7,786 nt of DNA from an uncultured Lachnospiraceae bacterium (lineage in GTDB: Bacteria > Bacillota_A > Clostridia > Lachnospirales > Lachnospiraceae). Below are positions 5,215-7,786 of this stretch, piece by piece. The position numbers and the translations under genes were made by a program. The DNA lies in assembly GCA_947178085.1 (NCBI GenBank), contig CAMWWS010000120.1, forward strand, positions 1 to 7,786. Reading direction: 5' to 3'. Below the pieces are notes generated by a model that saw only the letters and a program-made list of their open reading frames with translations, was not told where the DNA came from and searched no databases. Positions within the stretch are counted from its first letter, which is position 1. Each line of letters opens with the position of its first letter.

Positions 5215-6870
5215 ATGATTCGTCTATTTGAGCAGCATTATATCAGAAAACAGAGGGAACTCGATGGAATGTGGAAATATGTCAGGGAGGATGGTGCAGA
5301 ATACACGCTTCCTGTTCCCGGTTGTATTGAGCAGCATCCGGAACTTTTAACCTATAGGGGAAAAGGAACATTTTATAAAAAGGTTTTTATAAGAGAAAAA
5401 ACAAACCTGCGACTTGAATTTAAAGCGGTCAGCCATACGGCGGATTTATATTTTGATAATGTATTTGTGACGCATCATTATAATGCCTATACCGGATTTG
5501 CAGGAATTGTGGAGAATGTTGAACCGGGCGTGCATGAGATAAAAGTCTGTGTAGACAATTCTTTTAGTGAGGCATCAGCGCTGCATATTCCGAATGACTA
5601 TTATACATACGGCGGAATTACCAGACCGGCAGTATTAGAAGAGATTGGAGAGGCATATATAAAAAATGTGCATTTTACACCTTATAAATCAGAAGAAATC
5701 TGGAATTGCAAGATAGAAGTTGAGTTTGAGAATCTAAGTAACAGTGAGTTATCCACCGAGGTAAGAATTGGATTGGCAGAAACACAGATAACGGAAAGCG
5801 TGCAGATACCGGCTCATGATGTCGCCAAAACCATTTTGAATATCAGTTGCATGAATGTACAGGAGTGGAATACAAAATTCCCCAGACTGTATTTTTTGAA
5901 CACAGAACTGCTGGTTGATGGAAAAGCTATTGATGATTATATTGAACGGGTTGGATTCAGAGAAATAAAAATGTCTGATAATCGGATTCTTTTGAATGGC
6001 AGACCGGTATTTCTGAAAGGATTTAACCGTCATGAAGATTATGGAACTATCGGAAACTCACTGCCTTTACAGCTTATGACGCAGGACATGGATATGATGC
6101 AGGAAGCCGGAGCTAATGCTGTAAGGACATGTCACTATCCAAATGATGAAAGATTTCTGGATTTATGTGATGAACGGGGAATGCTGGTATGGGAGGAGAA
6201 CCATGCCAGGGGATTAACCTTAGAGAGTATGTGCAATCCGAATTTTGATAAGCAATGCAGGGATTGTATTGATGAGATGATCACGCAGCACTATAATCAT
6301 CCGTCCATTGTGATATGGGGAATTTTGAATGAGTGTGACAGTGTGTCGGAGGAGGGCAGAAAGAAGTATAAGAATCAGTATGAACAGATTCGGAGTCTGG
6401 ATTCCTCCAGATTGACTACATCTGCAACTTGTAAGCATTTTCAGGATATCTGTCTGGATCTTCCTGATATTGTGTCATTTAATATGTACTCCGGCTGGTA
6501 TGAGGATGTATCCGTTAAGGAACGTCATGAACAGGAAATGGATTGGATTGCGGGCGCAGGCGGAGAGGGAAAACCGGTTATTGTCAGTGAATTCGGCGCT
6601 GCCGCTATGTATGGCTTCAGGGACAGGGGACATTGTAAATGGAGTGAGGAAAGGCAGGCGGATATTATCAGGGAGAACCTTGAGGTGTACAAAGAGGATA
6701 AGCGGCTTTCAGGAGTATTTGTCTGGCAGTTTGCCGATTGTAAGGTGACTGAGGAGGGATGGTTTTTCAGCAGGGCGAGATGTCATAATAATAAGGGAGT
6801 CGTTGATGAATACAGAAGACCCAAAGAGGCTTTTGATGTCATAAAAGAGATATATAAAGATGAAATTTAA
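5215..6870 (+). CDS. uidA: Beta-glucuronidase, glycoside hydrolase family 2
   Basis: Retaining GH2 enzyme predicted to release glucuronic acid from beta-glucuronides. Domains: N-terminal jelly-roll sugar-binding domain (about 10-145), Ig-like sandwich (about 150-250), C-terminal TIM barrel (about 252-545) opening with NGRPVFLKGFNRHEDYG at 261-277. By eye against E. coli GusA: acid/base Glu373 in NEC (E413), nucleophile Glu459 in IVSEFG (E504), Asp128 (D163), His307 (H330), Tyr425 and Tyr429 (Y468, Y472), Trp505 region in VWQFAD (W549), and Asn525-x-Lys527 (N566/K568), the NxK motif that recognises the glucuronate carboxylate. The position of R562 appears as Ala521, with Arg520 and Arg522 adjacent. 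At 551 aa it is shorter than the 603-aa E. coli enzyme; the segment holding active-site loop 1 (about 329-360) is short, suggesting a non-loop-1 gut type. No signal peptide, so it acts in the cytoplasm. First gene of a two-gene unit. A beta-galacturonidase, which can share NxK, is the main alternative. Confidence 0.85.
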   Translation: MIRLFEQHYIRKQRELDGMWKYVREDGAEYTLPVPGCIEQHPELLTYRGKGTFYKKVFIREKTNLRLEFKAVSHTADLYFDNVFVTHHYNAYTGFAGIVENVEPGVHEIKVCVDNSFSEASALHIPNDYYTYGGITRPAVLEEIGEAYIKNVHFTPYKSEEIWNCKIEVEFENLSNSELSTEVRIGLAETQITESVQIPAHDVAKTILNISCMNVQEWNTKFPRLYFLNTELLVDGKAIDDYIERVGFREIKMSDNRILLNGRPVFLKGFNRHEDYGTIGNSLPLQLMTQDMDMMQEAGANAVRTCHYPNDERFLDLCDERGMLVWEENHARGLTLESMCNPNFDKQCRDCIDEMITQHYNHPSIVIWGILNECDSVSEEGRKKYKNQYEQIRSLDSSRLTTSATCKHFQDICLDLPDIVSFNMYSGWYEDVSVKERHEQEMDWIAGAGGEGKPVIVSEFGAAAMYGFRDRGHCKWSEERQADIIRENLEVYKEDKRLSGVFVWQFADCKVTEEGWFFSRARCHNNKGVVDEYRRPKEAFDVIKEIYKDEI

Positions 6871-6876
6871 GTTATA

Positions 6877-6889
6877 AGTTCTACGAACT
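6877..6889 (+). other. Small intercistronic hairpin
   Basis: AGTTC at 6877-6881 and GAACT at 6885-6889 can form a 5-bp stem with a 3-nt loop between the beta-glucuronidase stop and the next ribosome binding site. There is no U-tract after it, so it is not a terminator. It could be a minor RNA processing or stability element, or chance. Confidence 0.25.
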
Positions 6890-6901
6890 CTTAGAAAATA
6901 T

Positions 6902-6907
6902 AAGGAG
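6902..6907 (+). promoter_or_regulatory. Ribosome binding site of the MBL-fold gene
   Basis: AAGGAG lies 8 nt upstream of the ATG at 6916. An earlier ATG at 6908 runs into a stop after three codons (ATG GAA AGA TGA) and is too close to the site, so 6916 is the start. No promoter is recognisable in the 45-nt gap after the beta-glucuronidase gene. Confidence 0.75.
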
Positions 6908-6915
6908 ATGGAAAG

Positions 6916-7782
6916 ATGACGGAACTGAATTTTCGTACGGAAAAGGTAAGCGAGCGCATTACCCGGATTTATGCATTTTCTTCTGAGTTAATGTATTTGG
7001 TGGAAGGTGATAATGAGGCGGCATTGATTGACAGTGGCAGCGGCATCGGATTTGTTCGTCCATTGGTGGAAAAGCTGACAGATAAGCCATTAAAAGTTCT
7101 TTTAACGCACGGGCATGTGGATCATGCGATGGGAGCTTCTGAATTTCCGGCTGAATCTGTATATATAAGTCAGGAGGATGCTTACATATATAGGGATCAC
7201 TGTACTCATGAGTTTCGTAAAGAAGGTCTGTTTTTGATGGGACCAAAGGGAAAAAGTATTACGGAGGCTGATTTTACTCCAATTGTTTCAATTGAAAATT
7301 ATAATGATTTAAGAGATGGAGATTGTTTTAACTTAGGCGGCGTTTCTATTGAAATATATGCCTGTCCCGGACATACGAAAGGTAGTATGGTCATGTTGAT
7401 ACCTGAGGAAAGGACGCTTATTCTGGGTGACGCATGTAATGGCTATACATTTGTGTTTCAGGACTATTCCCTGACGATTGAAGAGTATCGAACCAGCCTG
7501 ATAAGGCTAAAGGATAAGCTGGAAGGAAAATATGATAAGGTGTTGTCTTCGCATGGGGATGGAAATCTGGAGCATGAAGTTATTAATGACAATATTCTTT
7601 TATGTGAAAAAATCCTAAATGGAACCAGCGATAGGATTCCGATGGAGTTCAGAGGAGATACCGGCATGGTGGCAGACGGAGCCGCAAAGCCCGGACATGG
7701 AAATATTGTTTATAATCCTGACAGGATTTATAGTTGTATATACTCTTCCTCATATCTACAAGATTCAGATACAGATATCTGA
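6916..7782 (+). CDS. MBL-fold metallohydrolase
   Basis: Complete metallo-beta-lactamase-superfamily protein, 288 aa, cytoplasmic (no signal peptide). The full dinuclear metal site is visible: H65-G-H67-V-D69-H70 after VLLT, His153 in PGHTKGS, bridging Asp172 in LILGDAC and His213 in SSHGDG. This arrangement is that of glyoxalase II-like hydrolases, which open thioesters, esters, lactones or phosphoesters with metal-activated water. Neither the class B lactamase context nor an RNase J/Z or flavodiiron fusion domain is present, so the substrate is unknown. It begins 45 nt after the beta-glucuronidase gene with its own strong ribosome binding site and is likely co-transcribed; a related metabolite (for example an ester or lactone released with a glucuronide) is conceivable, but that is inference. 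The last residues (about 271-288, Ser/Tyr/Asp-rich) follow the NIVYNPDRIY segment and look like a poorly conserved tail; the final codons lie in a hairpin at the window edge. Confidence 0.9.
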   Translation: MTELNFRTEKVSERITRIYAFSSELMYLVEGDNEAALIDSGSGIGFVRPLVEKLTDKPLKVLLTHGHVDHAMGASEFPAESVYISQEDAYIYRDHCTHEFRKEGLFLMGPKGKSITEADFTPIVSIENYNDLRDGDCFNLGGVSIEIYACPGHTKGSMVMLIPEERTLILGDACNGYTFVFQDYSLTIEEYRTSLIRLKDKLEGKYDKVLSSHGDGNLEHEVINDNILLCEKILNGTSDRIPMEFRGDTGMVADGAAKPGHGNIVYNPDRIYSCIYSSSYLQDSDTDI

Positions 7783-7783
7783 A
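7764..7783. terminator. Hairpin across the stop codon of the MBL gene
   Basis: TTCAGATA at 7764-7771 and TATCTGAA at 7776-7783 form a perfect 8-bp, AT-rich stem with a 4-nt loop, covering the last five codons and the TGA at 7780-7782. The tandem CAGATA at 7766-7777 is part of it. Only three A bases remain before the window ends, so a following T-run cannot be judged. If it terminates transcription on the + strand, a T-tract should lie just outside. Confidence 0.3.
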
Positions 7784-7786
7784 AAA

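Noticed and set aside
6470..6748. Open frame of 92 codons on the + strand within the GH2 gene
   Set aside because: It is in another frame over the conserved catalytic barrel, including the nucleophile motif; a coincidental frame.
6916..7782. Class B beta-lactamase resistance gene
   Set aside because: The HxHxDH motif with Asp172 and His213 is the glyoxalase II-like dinuclear pattern, and there is no signal peptide as expected for a secreted lactamase.
1..7786. Mobile element, prophage or defence island
   Set aside because: No transposase, integrase, terminal repeats, toxin-antitoxin, nuclease or phage genes are visible; all genes belong to ordinary transport and metabolic families.

Overview
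The window looks like chromosomal DNA from a low-GC Gram-positive anaerobe of the Bacillota, most plausibly a gut Lachnospiraceae or related Clostridia. This is inferred from the AT-leaning composition, the strong purine-rich ribosome binding sites, a type II lipoprotein signal peptide followed by a Ser/Thr/Glu/Asp linker, a LURP-one/YxjI-type protein, and an intracellular GH2 beta-glucuronidase without signal peptide. No rRNA, tRNA, CRISPR, IS element, integrase or phage gene is visible. Gene density is high and all six genes appear intact.

Layout. (1) At the left, on the + strand, is a type IV-fold ABC exporter half-transporter (fused membrane and ATPase domains), the only gene of that transcription unit in view. 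It ends 9 nt from the end of a convergent gene, with a perfect 8-bp hairpin across the junction. (2) A three-gene minus-strand unit runs from about 5100 down to 1881: a LURP-one-related protein, a MATE-family efflux protein, and a lipoprotein with a hexapeptide-repeat linker and two Asp-rich loop motifs. The gaps are 17 and 21 nt, so co-transcription is likely. (3) A 143-nt divergent intergenic region (5072-5214) holds a good sigma-A-type promoter reading right, overlapped by direct and inverted repeats, and a weaker extended -10 candidate reading left. (4) A two-gene + strand unit follows: a GH2 enzyme with the catalytic and glucuronate-recognition residues of beta-glucuronidase, then an MBL-fold metallohydrolase 45 nt downstream.

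How the genes may work together is inference. The rightward unit would cleave imported glucuronide conjugates in the cytoplasm, and the MBL hydrolase may act on a related metabolite. The divergent unit contains a MATE efflux pump that could export aglycones or other toxic compounds. No glucuronide importer, UidR-type regulator or uronate-catabolic gene is in the window. The genes belong to known families. The parts worth a second look are the divergent beta-glucuronidase/MATE arrangement, the repeat-bearing promoter, the lipoprotein with its hexad repeat, and hairpins at gene ends. I did not find a clearly new biological system.
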